DNA from: Parabacteroides sp. AM08-6
GTDB taxonomy: Bacteria; Bacteroidota; Bacteroidia; Bacteroidales; Tannerellaceae
Direction: 5' to 3'
Assembly (NCBI RefSeq): GCF_003473295.1
Contig: NZ_QRMP01000015.1
Coordinates: forward strand, 16,760-80,759
Length of the DNA stretch: 64,000 bases
Below are positions 26,553 through 35,397 of this stretch, one piece after another. A program made the translations under genes and the position numbers. Under the pieces are notes generated by a model. That model saw only the letters and a program-made list of their open reading frames with translations. It did not search any database and was not told the DNA's origin. Each line of letters opens with the position of its first letter. Positions within the stretch are counted from its first letter, which is position 1.

Positions 26553-26883
26553 AACGAAATATATATTTATCAATCTCGAAACAATCTGGTCAGGAGCCGA
26601 TTACTTCCCTTCTCCTATCTCTACAGATTGACAAGATGTTCTCCATTTGAGTGCTTCACTGTCGTATTGATACGTTAAAAAGAGTTACATGTGCGGGTAA
26701 TTTATTTTACCCGCCATATTAATCCTATTTAGTCGCTATACTAGTGACATTTTGATAATATAGCCAACCTGCCACTTCACACCCAATTACATACAGAAAT
26801 CCGGTTATTTCATACACCGCTTCCTTAATCACTTGTCTCCTATTGCAATCTTCATTACTTTTGTTCTCATCAGATAATAAGCA
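26553..26883. other. Intergenic region of 331 bases
   Basis: No coding capacity seen. It holds a short hairpin (GCGGGTAA / TTACCCGC, 26693-26714, six-base loop) without a T-run, and near its right end a promoter for the next operon. No convincing terminator directly follows the Dcu gene. Confidence 0.6.
26833..26863 (+). promoter_or_regulatory. Promoter of the LytTR operon (-33 TTG, -7 TACTTTTG)
   Basis: TTG at 26833-26835 and TACTTTTG at 26856-26863, separated by 20 bases, match the Bacteroidota consensus. The start codon lies 20 bases beyond the -7 element. Confidence 0.7.
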
Positions 26884-27246
26884 ATGAGAAAACACCTTGT
26901 CATATCAACAAATAACGATCTTGTACGTATCCTGCCGGAGCATGTACTTTACATCTCTTCGGATGGAAATTACTCGACATTGATACAAATAGACGGGGAA
27001 GTGAGATTGGTTACTTTTCAATTGGGACAAATCGAAAAAATAATTGCGGAACAATTGGGAAACGAAGGATGCGTTTTCATACGGATTGGAAAGTGCCTGA
27101 TTATTAACAGGAGCTATATTTACTATATAAATATTTCCAAGCAACAACTGATTTTATCGGACAACAAAACGTCCAAACATTCCGTATCTGCTTCGAAGGA
27201 AGCATTAAAGAAATTAAAAGAGTTGATTGAAAAAGAAAATATATGA
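26884..27246 (+). CDS. Stand-alone LytTR DNA-binding protein
   Basis: 120 aa consisting almost only of a LytTR-type DNA-binding domain (about 10-110): RILPEHVLYISSDGNYSTL, then FIRIGKCLIINRSYIYYINI, then LILSDNKTSKHSVSAS. There is no receiver or membrane domain, so any signal input must be through a partner. Its stop overlaps the next start as ATGA, coupling it to a membrane-anchored protein. It likely regulates its own operon. Confidence 0.88.
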   Translation: MRKHLVISTNNDLVRILPEHVLYISSDGNYSTLIQIDGEVRLVTFQLGQIEKIIAEQLGNEGCVFIRIGKCLIINRSYIYYINISKQQLILSDNKTSKHSVSASKEALKKLKELIEKENI

Positions 27247-28094
27247 AACAGTATAAAGACATAAAAGAAGATGACATACGAGTAATCGGAAATGCAGAGA
27301 CTGTTTCTTTCTATCAAAAATGGAAAGTGACCATTATTTGCTGCTGCCTACTGATTGCTGCCGGAATCGTTGGTTTCCTGTTTTTTATGCCCGCAAAAGA
27401 GGCTGTTTCCTACTTTGAAGAACCGGAAAAAACGGTCACTTATAAAACGCCGGATACCGTATCTGTTCAAACCTCAAAAGGATATATCGAAGTAAAAGAG
27501 GAAACAGTCAATGACGTTCCGATGTTTATCTATATACCGCACGAGGCGCAAGCAACACTGCAATTGGGGTTGCCCGTCCAAACAGACTCGACAGTCCTTT
27601 TTGTAGCCCAAGCCGCCGATATACGAAAAGATAATGAAGATATTGTAAGCGAATTTGTTTGCGCAGGAGAACAACTGGCACGGGGAACAGCCAAACCTGG
27701 TTTTTGTGCAATTATCCGGGATGAAATCACGATTGGAATGGCTAAGCAGACCCCACTCCTGCAACAAGCAATCGACCAAAAGGGATATTTCTTCCGCCAA
27801 TATGCCTTGGTTCACAACGGAGAATTGATAGAAAACAAACCGAAGAATAAATCAATCCGACGGGCATTGGGCAAACAACGGGGAAAAATCGTAATGATAG
27901 AAAGCCGAAGTCCGGAGTCTTTCCATGATTTCTCACAAGCACTCATCGATATCGGGGTATCGGATGCCATTTACCTGGTTGGAAGCACCGCATACGGCTG
28001 GTATAGAAACAAAGATGGCAAACAAACGGAATTCGGCATATTCAATAATGCTTTACCGGCTACTGCGAGCTACATAGTCTGGAAAAGTAAATAA
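27243..28094 (+). CDS. Membrane-anchored protein resembling NAGPA phosphodiester glycosidase
   Basis: 283 aa: a 27-residue cytoplasmic N-terminus, one membrane segment (about 28-51), and an extracytoplasmic domain. The latter resembles the phosphodiester glycosidase (NAGPA, PF09992) pattern: GFCAIIRDEITIGMA, then SIRRALGKQRGKIVMIES, then IDIGVSDAIYLVGSTAYGWY. The canonical LDGGGS is replaced by LVGSTA, so the catalytic site may differ or be absent. The family link is inference from pattern; an HMM search would decide. It is coupled to the LytTR gene. Confidence 0.5.
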   Translation: MKQYKDIKEDDIRVIGNAETVSFYQKWKVTIICCCLLIAAGIVGFLFFMPAKEAVSYFEEPEKTVTYKTPDTVSVQTSKGYIEVKEETVNDVPMFIYIPHEAQATLQLGLPVQTDSTVLFVAQAADIRKDNEDIVSEFVCAGEQLARGTAKPGFCAIIRDEITIGMAKQTPLLQQAIDQKGYFFRQYALVHNGELIENKPKNKSIRRALGKQRGKIVMIESRSPESFHDFSQALIDIGVSDAIYLVGSTAYGWYRNKDGKQTEFGIFNNALPATASYIVWKSK

Positions 28095-28120
28095 TACCAG
28101 AATATATATTTTATAAGGAA

Positions 28121-28144
28121 TGACGATAGAGTTTTTTATCGTCA
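28121..28144. other. Intergenic hairpin
   Basis: TGACGATA (28121-28128) pairs with TATCGTCA (28137-28144) around an 8-base loop, 50 bases before the next start codon. It may act as an attenuator or mRNA-processing site within the operon. Confidence 0.4.
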
Positions 28145-28194
28145 AGGGAATTCCTACACTCTTTTTTAGCTATTAATCTTTTAATTATATACAG

Positions 28195-29280
28195 ATGAAA
28201 CAGTATTTACTTCCATTCCTACTCTTGTTTTACACAAGTTGCAGACCTGTTGCTTCCAGTCCGGAGGAGAATGTACAGCAGGACAGTACAGCCCTTGTAC
28301 AAATCACGGATACCCTTCCGGCGCCCCAAGTCAAGTCCTCTTTATATTATTGGAAAACAATTTTCCAATTATCTGAAGCGGATAAGCAATTCATCCACGA
28401 CCATCAGATAGGTCGGATATATGTTCGTTTTTTTGATGTGGATAATAACAGCGACCGTTTAGAGGACAAAGCACCCTCCCCTATCGCGACTGTTATTTTC
28501 AAAGAGAGGCCATTAGCTAATCTGGAAATAGTTCCTACCGTTTTTATCACGAACGAAGCAATGAAAGAGATGGGAAAAACAGACACAACAACCCAAATGT
28601 ATGCACAAAAAATAGCGAAACGGGTGTTTACCATGGTTCAGACGAATGATATACAGAATGTACATGAAATACAAATTGATTGCGACTGGACCCAAACTTC
28701 CCAATCCGCTTTTTTCACACTGCTGAAAGAACTCCGGAAGATTGCGCATGAACATCAAATCAGATTATCCGCCACTATCCGGCTGCATCAGCTTACCCTG
28801 CCTGTACCACCGGTAGACAGAGGAGTTTTAATGTGTTATAATACCGGAAATTTTTCTGACAGAAACACAACAAACTCCATTATTGATTATCAGGATATTT
28901 TGCCTTATGGACCTTTCTTAAAAGACTATCTCCTCCCTATAGACATCGCATATCCGACTTATAGTTGGGGGTTATGGTTCAAAGACAAGCAGTTCAAAGG
29001 TATTTTAAAAGAAGTCGATTATGAAAACCGTACACTATACAAGCCCGTCGAGAAGAATCTTTTCCGGGTTCAAACCAATCACTACAAAGGTTCTTCTTTT
29101 CTTGAAGCCGGTGATATCATCCGGTATGAAATTTCTCCCGTTGCAGAAATAAACAAAGTCAAGAAATTATTGGAACCGGAAATTTCCAATAAAAACTATT
29201 CTGTGATTTTATACCATTTAGATATGAATAATCTTTTAAAATATAGCCATGATGAAATTAAAAGTTTTTACAACCGTTAG
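28195..29280 (+). CDS. Lipoprotein with TIM-barrel-like (DUF3142-type) pattern
   Basis: 361 aa; lipobox with Cys16 (FYTSC). Regularly spaced hydrophobic strands ending in polar residues suggest a beta/alpha barrel: IGRIYVRFFDVD, LEIVPTVFITNEA, VHEIQIDCDWT, IRLSATIRLHQL, VLMCYNTGNF, LPIDIAYPTYSW. The layout recalls DUF3142 and related glycosidase-like proteins, with IQIDCDW at the usual catalytic-strand position. No activity can be assigned. It sits 100 bases after the NAGPA-like gene and its end overlaps the following gene by 32 bases. Confidence 0.6.
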   Translation: MKQYLLPFLLLFYTSCRPVASSPEENVQQDSTALVQITDTLPAPQVKSSLYYWKTIFQLSEADKQFIHDHQIGRIYVRFFDVDNNSDRLEDKAPSPIATVIFKERPLANLEIVPTVFITNEAMKEMGKTDTTTQMYAQKIAKRVFTMVQTNDIQNVHEIQIDCDWTQTSQSAFFTLLKELRKIAHEHQIRLSATIRLHQLTLPVPPVDRGVLMCYNTGNFSDRNTTNSIIDYQDILPYGPFLKDYLLPIDIAYPTYSWGLWFKDKQFKGILKEVDYENRTLYKPVEKNLFRVQTNHYKGSSFLEAGDIIRYEISPVAEINKVKKLLEPEISNKNYSVILYHLDMNNLLKYSHDEIKSFYNR

Positions 29281-31408
29281 TCTCTTGTCTTTTTGCTCTT
29301 ATATGCACTTGAATGCTTGTGGTCCTTACGTACCGGAAAGTCCGGCTACATTCCCCATGTACCGGGTATATGTTCCGGAAAACACGAATGACCCTGCAAT
29401 TGACATAAACTGCATTGAATGGCAAAAATTAGTAGGTGCCCCCATTCCGATAAAAGATATTTATCAGGTCGTTTATAAATATTCTATTCCGGATATGGAA
29501 CGAATCGATTCGCTGATATCGACTTCCTCCAAACAAAAAACGGTGTCCGGCAATCAATTTGCCGCTTGGCTTATTCAAAAAAAAGACAGGGAAATTGTCC
29601 GTTTCCTGCTATTGGCAAAAAGATGCGAACAAACCCGGCATATACTATTCTCCCCTTGGTATTATCCGGAAAAGGAAGACCCGGTAATCGGTGATTTGGC
29701 AGACATTCAGAGAGAGGCTTTATCATATAAAGGTTCACGTTTGCGGGAACGTTATCTTCTACAAGCGATACGAGCAACCTTCTCTTTAGGCAATTACGAA
29801 CAATGTATCGAATTATGGCATAATCAATTAAAAAAATTGCCGAAATCATATATACGGGACAAAGCTGAAGCTTACATCGGAGGAGCTTATGAAAGATTAG
29901 GAAATAAAGAGGAGGCTTTATTCCATTATATCGAAAGCGAAAGTATCGAAAATTGCAGTTACGATTTGGAGACCGTTTATACTTATGCACCGGACTCCAA
30001 ACGGCTGGCTTATTGTCTGCAACAGGAGTTAGGGAAAGTTACGAGACAAAGCTCCATTAACGAAGAACGGGTGCAGGAATTATTAAAACTATGCAAACAA
30101 GTAGTCCGGGAAAAGAAAACGCAGAATTTGGCCATGTGGCAATACACTGCAGCCTTCCTGATTGATTATGTAGGGTATCCGGAGATAGCTTCCGAGTATT
30201 TAAAGAAAGCTTACAAGATGCCTGGTAATCAAATAATAAAAGAAAGCATACAAGTTTTTCAACTCTACTTGGATGCAGTTAATAATACATTTTCGGCTGA
30301 CGATGAAAAACGTATTTTATCCGGTTTAAAATGGTTGGATAAAAAGATGGAACAAACAATCCGGAAAGGAGAACCGGTTTCTACTTATAAAATCTTCTGG
30401 GGAACAAAGGAATATTTTACTGACATGATGCAACGTATCACAGTGTCGATATTAGCTCCTGCTTATATCAAACAAGGAAATGTTGCACGCGCTGCCGCTT
30501 TAGCTGATATAGCGAAAGAGCGATATTTGCAGTTGCATCAACAAGTTTATTTCTACGAACCTGATTCATACAAAGAATTAACGCAAGACATTAATCAACT
30601 TCGGTTAAGTACGACTATTGAGAATCCGATTGATTACAAATCTAATTCATTCATATTGCTGGATACGGTATCAGCTCAAGATGTCAAAAATTACCATACT
30701 CTATTATTCAGCACTTCCTTATCAGATTTCGACAGATTCTTAGTTGAACGTTGCTATAAAGATCCGGATTTCATCAACGATTTAGTCGGTACAAAGTTCA
30801 TTCGGGAAGGGAAATACGAAGAAGCCATTCCTTATTTAACCCAGGTGAGCAAGCAATACCAGAAACGGTTGAATGTAACGAAAAACTTAGATTTGATAGA
30901 TTCTATCGGTTATAGTCAACTGGATCCTTTCAACGAACCTTGGTTGAAGAGGGTTAAAATAAAGTCCAATCAAGAATACTACAAATTGGAATTTGCCCGA
31001 GAGATGTACGAACTTGAACAGACTATTCAACAGGAATGCAATCCGGAACAGAAGGCTATGGCCTTATACAAATATGCCACCGGCATGTATAACTCCGTTA
31101 GTTTCTGCTGGAATTTATCAGCCTACAAATATGGTTCTTATATAAGCAGTTGTGAATATAACTGGGATGATAAAACCCTCAAAGCCAAAAGTAAACATCT
31201 GATAGATGAAGCGTTATCTATCAGTACCAATAAAGATTTACAAGCGACTTATAACATCGCTATTCTCTATTTAGATAAAAACCTGAATAAAAACTCTTTC
31301 AATTGGCTTCTGCAACAATATTGGTATACAGCCACATTCCGGCATTATCTGAGAAGTTGCGATGCGCTGAAAGACTATGGCAAAAACACTCGTCTTTCAA
31401 AACTATAA
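29249..31408 (+). CDS. Large helical-repeat lipoprotein, 719 aa
   Basis: Not recognised as a named family. A signal peptide ends in a lipobox-like HLNAC with Cys24, followed by GPYVPES. Much of the protein is helical, with tetratricopeptide-like pairs such as YIGGAYERLGNKEEALFHYI (about 210-229) and FIREGKYEEAIPYLTQVSKQ. The ATG at 29249 (or 29252) lies inside the preceding gene, so the two are translationally linked. It is the last gene of the LytTR operon. A role as an outer-membrane scaffold for the two glycosidase-like partners is speculation. Confidence 0.7.
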   Translation: MMKLKVFTTVSLLSFCSYMHLNACGPYVPESPATFPMYRVYVPENTNDPAIDINCIEWQKLVGAPIPIKDIYQVVYKYSIPDMERIDSLISTSSKQKTVSGNQFAAWLIQKKDREIVRFLLLAKRCEQTRHILFSPWYYPEKEDPVIGDLADIQREALSYKGSRLRERYLLQAIRATFSLGNYEQCIELWHNQLKKLPKSYIRDKAEAYIGGAYERLGNKEEALFHYIESESIENCSYDLETVYTYAPDSKRLAYCLQQELGKVTRQSSINEERVQELLKLCKQVVREKKTQNLAMWQYTAAFLIDYVGYPEIASEYLKKAYKMPGNQIIKESIQVFQLYLDAVNNTFSADDEKRILSGLKWLDKKMEQTIRKGEPVSTYKIFWGTKEYFTDMMQRITVSILAPAYIKQGNVARAAALADIAKERYLQLHQQVYFYEPDSYKELTQDINQLRLSTTIENPIDYKSNSFILLDTVSAQDVKNYHTLLFSTSLSDFDRFLVERCYKDPDFINDLVGTKFIREGKYEEAIPYLTQVSKQYQKRLNVTKNLDLIDSIGYSQLDPFNEPWLKRVKIKSNQEYYKLEFAREMYELEQTIQQECNPEQKAMALYKYATGMYNSVSFCWNLSAYKYGSYISSCEYNWDDKTLKAKSKHLIDEALSISTNKDLQATYNIAILYLDKNLNKNSFNWLLQQYWYTATFRHYLRSCDALKDYGKNTRLSKL

Positions 31409-31427
31409 AAGACGAAATCTTTATTTT

Positions 31428-31490
31428 ATAGATGCGACATTTTTCATAACAAAAGCTCACTGCTAAACAGATGAAAGATGTTGCATCTAT
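31428..31490. terminator. Bidirectional terminator-like hairpin
   Basis: A 20-bp stem with two G-T pairs (31428-31447 with 31471-31490; core GATGCGACATTTTTCAT) around a 23-base loop. It lies between the convergent LytTR operon and kdp kinase gene, with T-rich sequence on the left side. Confidence 0.7.
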
Positions 31491-31496
31491 ATAATA

Positions 31497-33224
31497 TCAA
31501 ACATTAAATGTAATAATAAACCGACTTCCTTTTCCCACTTCACTCTCGACACGAATAGTTCCACCGTGTGCCTCTACAAAATCTTTACTGATTGCCAACC
31601 CCAAACCGCTTCCTTGTACTTTTGTTCCGGGGACACGGAAATAACGGTCGAAGATACTTTGATGATAGCGGGGATCGATACCTTTACCAAAATCTTGTAC
31701 AAAAAACTCCACTTGCTTGTCCAATTGACGGGCACCGACAACAATACGACCGTTTTCCGGAGTATAATGGATGGCATTTGACAACAAATTCGTCAATACC
31801 CAAGCTATTTTTTCACTATCGACAAATAATTTGGAAACCTTTTCCGGATATTCCACTTCAATATGACAACCAAAACGTTCTGCTTGTACCCGATTTGCCT
31901 TGATTGCATAATCTATCAGTTCAATAGGTTTGGTTATCTTCGGATTTAATTGAAGCTTACCAGTTTCCACCTGTGTCATTTTCAGTAATTCACCGGTTAT
32001 TTCAAGTAAACGGTCGCTACTTTCCTTAATGCTCTCGGCTAGTGCTATCTGTTCATCGTTCATATCACCGACACGTTTATCCTCCAGCAGTTTCAAACTC
32101 ATCATGATAGCAGAAATAGGAGTCTTCAGTTCATGGGAAATTGTAGAGATAAATGTTGTTTTTGCAGAATCCAATTCCTTAAACTCCGTTATATTTTTCA
32201 ACAGAATCACATCACCGGCATACTGGTTCTCCTCCTCTCTGCCCATCACACGAATCGGAATATATTTAACCTGGAAATAGCTTTCCTTATCATCAGCATA
32301 AATCTTCAACGGTTCCTTATTTTCATCAAGTTGAATAAGTTCACGAACCAAACGACGCAACAAATCATTTTTCAAAGCCAGTTCAGCAGCTGATTTACCT
32401 ATCACATTTTCCCTTTTCAAGTTCAGGATAGTCAAGGCTTCATCGTTAGCAAACAAAATAGAACGGTCACAGTCTAAACCGATTATAGGCTCCGTGATAC
32501 TATTCACGATAGCTTCTACATATTTCTTAGTCTTGAGAATATCAGCCAGCGTACTTTTCCGGTATTCCGTCAAACATTCAGCCATGCGGTTAAAAGAATT
32601 TGCAACTTCCGAAAACTCTTGGTATTCACCCAGATTCAAACGTTTTTCATAATTATGATTGGCTATTTCCATAATACCGTCAGTCAGTTTACGAATAGGT
32701 GTCGTAATAGAGCTCGGCAAACGAATGAGGAAAACAAAAGCTATCAGGATACAAGCTACAGCAATGATACAAATCCATAATAATGCTTGGTCGGCTGTAT
32801 GTTCTGCAATTTTGCTTTTCCGGTAAATAGTCGCCATATTCAGTGTCATAATATCATTCAATGCAACACGAACACGCTGAATAGTCGTATCATTCAAATT
32901 CTTTTGCATTGCTTCGTAGCGAGTGACAAGATGGGAAGTTGCCACATTTTCATCTATTTCCGTAATATTTTTCTTCTGTAAACTCAAGTTCTTTTCAAAC
33001 TCGGAACGAGCCACCGAATCCGTTTTTATACGTTCGAGTGCATCTAACATCCTACGGGAATAAAGGAGCGAATTATAATTATCCGCTAGAATATTCTGCG
33101 TATCGGTCGACATATTGTCGATATTCTTTACAGCCAGCCCCCCCAATAATACAATCATGGCAAACAGCAAACCTATACCGGAGGTTAGTTTGGTTTTAAT
33201 TTTCAGACTCATGGACCTATACAT
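31497..33224 (-). CDS. Sensor histidine kinase of the kdp locus
   Basis: 575 aa. Membrane segments at about 13-32 and 146-170 enclose an extracytoplasmic, probably four-helix, domain of about 110 residues. A HAMP region, a PAS domain (about 235-345), a HisKA box with His364 (FISTISHELKTPIS) and an HATPase domain (DFGKGID, GSGLGLAIS) follow. It is 3 bases after the KdpD N-terminal gene. In enterobacteria both halves are one KdpD protein; here they are separate, and the four-helix DUF4118 membrane region of KdpD is not present. Partner regulator is probably the NtrC-type protein at 39568-40926. Confidence 0.92.
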   Translation of the reverse strand: MYRSMSLKIKTKLTSGIGLLFAMIVLLGGLAVKNIDNMSTDTQNILADNYNSLLYSRRMLDALERIKTDSVARSEFEKNLSLQKKNITEIDENVATSHLVTRYEAMQKNLNDTTIQRVRVALNDIMTLNMATIYRKSKIAEHTADQALLWICIIAVACILIAFVFLIRLPSSITTPIRKLTDGIMEIANHNYEKRLNLGEYQEFSEVANSFNRMAECLTEYRKSTLADILKTKKYVEAIVNSITEPIIGLDCDRSILFANDEALTILNLKRENVIGKSAAELALKNDLLRRLVRELIQLDENKEPLKIYADDKESYFQVKYIPIRVMGREEENQYAGDVILLKNITEFKELDSAKTTFISTISHELKTPISAIMMSLKLLEDKRVGDMNDEQIALAESIKESSDRLLEITGELLKMTQVETGKLQLNPKITKPIELIDYAIKANRVQAERFGCHIEVEYPEKVSKLFVDSEKIAWVLTNLLSNAIHYTPENGRIVVGARQLDKQVEFFVQDFGKGIDPRYHQSIFDRYFRVPGTKVQGSGLGLAISKDFVEAHGGTIRVESEVGKGSRFIITFNV

Positions 33225-33227
33225 ACA

Positions 33228-34349
33228 CTATGCTATTATTATTAAGTCAATATTCAACTGCGACAAACTATTTAATAAAGTTCGGTATTGAAAAACCGAT
33301 AAGAGAACAGAACGAAGGCTGAATGAAGGTTTACCAACACAAACGGTAGTTATTTGCTTTTCCTGGCAAACTTCAACTATGCTTCTCGGAATACTGTCTG
33401 ATTGTACTTGTACCACTTCTCCACCCAGTTCTGTAGCCAACTTAAAATGATTCGACAAATATCGTTGATTTGCTAACGGTATCCGTTCCATACTCTCTCG
33501 TGGAGTTTGAACATAAAGGACAAAAAATTTTGAATTATAACGAGTCGCCAACCTAGCCGCTTTCCGTATAACTTTCCGTGGAGTTCTCTCATGACTACTG
33601 ATACAAGCCAAAAAACGCTCATGACGGACACCCGTATTGACCGGGACTGAGTTCTCTACTTTTTTCTCCACCCGCAAAGCTACTTCTTTTAAAGCAAGTT
33701 CGCGAAGCTGAAGGATATTTTCTGCCTTAAAAAAATTATTCAGGGCAGTTTGCACTTTTTCCGGCTTGTATATTTTTCCGGCTTTCAACCGGGCTACAAG
33801 TTCATTAGCTGTTAAATCGATATTTACCACTTCATCCGCCTGCTCAAGTACACTATCCGGGATACGTTCCTTCACCTCGATACCGGCAATATCCTGAACT
33901 TCCTCATTCAGACCCTCCAAATGTTGGATATTAACCGCTGTTATCACACTTATTCCGGCATCCAGAATATCCATCACATCCTGCCAGCGCTTTTCATTTT
34001 TACTACCCTCCACATTGGAATGAGCCAGTTCATCAACGATAACAACTTCCGGATGAATACTCAAAATAGCCTGAAGGTCCATTTCTTCCACTTCTTTACC
34101 TTTATAAAAAGACCGACGGCGCACTATAAGGGGTAAACCTGCCACCAATGCCTCAGTCTCCGGTCTGCCATGTGTTTCAATATAACCAATCCGAATATCG
34201 ATACCGCTTCGAAGCAACTCGTGGGCCTCGGACAACATACGGTACGTTTTACCTACACCGGCAATCATGCCGATGTAGATTTTAAAATTCCCCCGACGGG
34301 ACTTTTTCAGCAAATCCAAAAAGTGTTGTACACTCTGTTCTCTGTCCAT
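33228..34349 (-). CDS. kdpD: KdpD N-terminal sensor protein (KdpD + Usp domains)
   Basis: 373 aa, corresponding to the cytoplasmic N-terminal half of enterobacterial KdpD. The KdpD domain (about 18-230) carries Walker A GMIAGVGKT and Walker B-like VVIVDELAHSN. A universal-stress-protein-like domain (about 250-373) follows. It lacks membrane and kinase domains, which are supplied by or replaced by the adjacent kinase. It probably senses cytoplasmic potassium status or second-messenger nucleotides; that is family knowledge, not visible here. Confidence 0.95.
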   Translation of the reverse strand: MDREQSVQHFLDLLKKSRRGNFKIYIGMIAGVGKTYRMLSEAHELLRSGIDIRIGYIETHGRPETEALVAGLPLIVRRRSFYKGKEVEEMDLQAILSIHPEVVIVDELAHSNVEGSKNEKRWQDVMDILDAGISVITAVNIQHLEGLNEEVQDIAGIEVKERIPDSVLEQADEVVNIDLTANELVARLKAGKIYKPEKVQTALNNFFKAENILQLRELALKEVALRVEKKVENSVPVNTGVRHERFLACISSHERTPRKVIRKAARLATRYNSKFFVLYVQTPRESMERIPLANQRYLSNHFKLATELGGEVVQVQSDSIPRSIVEVCQEKQITTVCVGKPSFSLRSVLLSVFQYRTLLNSLSQLNIDLIIIA

Positions 34350-34367
34350 TTGTCTGAGTTTTCCGTT

Positions 34368-34766
34368 TCAAGGTCTCAATGTAAAGCCAAAAACCAAGTG
34401 AGCATCTTCCAGACGAGGATTCCAAATGGCTTGTGCAAATATAGGTAAAGAGAACGAATCTGTGAATTTAATAGCAGCCGTAATATCTATCTCCTTATTT
34501 GCCAATCCTTCGGAAGCCTGATTACCATCAAAATCCGTAGAGCCCCAAGCAGTCAGGGAAAAACCGGCAATGTTCAAGCCTAACGTCGGTTGAAAACTAA
34601 CACCTGTCTGATAAACACCACGCCAAATATAAGAACTTACAAGGTCGCCCTGCACAGTAAAACTTAATTTTTTGTTTTCATCTTGTCCTTTTATCATTGA
34701 AAAAGATGCCATAGTCAATGTTATAATAACAATTGATATTTTTTTAATTGTTGAATTCATATTCAT
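34368..34766 (-). CDS. Shortened outer-membrane porin-like protein of the kdp operon
   Basis: 132 aa with a signal peptide (about 1-27). The mature N-terminus (VQGDLVSSYIWRGVYQTGVS) and C-terminus (FTDSFSLPIFAQAIWNP, ending VFGFTLRP) match the two ends of the porin-like protein that Bacteroidales kdp operons carry between kdpC and kdpD. From memory that protein is about 220-260 aa, so roughly 100 central residues appear missing, with the frame kept. ATGA overlap with kdpC. It may be a remnant or a reduced barrel. Confidence 0.7.
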   Translation of the reverse strand: MNMNSTIKKISIVIITLTMASFSMIKGQDENKKLSFTVQGDLVSSYIWRGVYQTGVSFQPTLGLNIAGFSLTAWGSTDFDGNQASEGLANKEIDITAAIKFTDSFSLPIFAQAIWNPRLEDAHLVFGFTLRP

Positions 34767-35356
34767 TTAATATTGTTTTTGTTTTTATCTGCTTTCTCTA
34801 ATGCAATATTCAATTTCAGAACATTTACTTTCTTCGGACCAAAAACACCTAACAATGGACCTTCTATATTTGCTTTGACAATAGCTGTCACTTTATCTTT
34901 AGAAAGACCACGAGCCTCGGCAACACGTTGAACTTGTAAATAGGCTGCTTTCAGAGAAATATCAGGATCTAAACCGGAACCACTGGCTGTTACCATTTCC
35001 GCAGGAACTTCTTCCCGCTTCAGATAAGGATGATGCAAAAGAAAAGTATCGATACGAGCCTGAACTTCAGCCAGATATTCTTCATTGGAAGGACCTTTAT
35101 TACTACCGGCCGAACTGGAAGCATCATAACCGGAACCGGCACAAGAAGGGCGTCCCCAGAAATAAATGTCTTTTGTAAAAGCCTGTCCTACATTTGCAGC
35201 CCCTACCACTTTTCCGTCTAATTCCAGCACAGCTGCATTTCCTTTATTGGGGCCTGCAACCTGCGCAAAAACCCATAATATAAAGATGTAGCAAACACTA
35301 AGCAACACACAAAAAGCTATCGTTAATTTGAATGATTTTAATAGAGTCGATATCAT
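34763..35356 (-). CDS. kdpC: Potassium-transporting ATPase subunit C
   Basis: 197 aa. One N-terminal membrane segment (about 9-33) and the periplasmic KdpC domain with FWGRPSCAGSGYDASSSAGS and the conserved VTASGSGLDPDIS stretch. KdpC stabilises the KdpFABC complex and aids potassium binding. It lies 41 bases after kdpB and overlaps the porin-like gene by four bases. Confidence 0.98.
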   Translation of the reverse strand: MISTLLKSFKLTIAFCVLLSVCYIFILWVFAQVAGPNKGNAAVLELDGKVVGAANVGQAFTKDIYFWGRPSCAGSGYDASSSAGSNKGPSNEEYLAEVQARIDTFLLHHPYLKREEVPAEMVTASGSGLDPDISLKAAYLQVQRVAEARGLSKDKVTAIVKANIEGPLLGVFGPKKVNVLKLNIALEKADKNKNNIK

Positions 35357-35397
35357 AATGTTTTTATATTTAATTTATTAATAATATTCTTGACTGA

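Noticed and set aside
26553..26883. tRNA or small RNA gene in the Dcu-LytTR gap
   Set aside because: No cloverleaf or other convincing RNA fold, only one short hairpin without a T-run.
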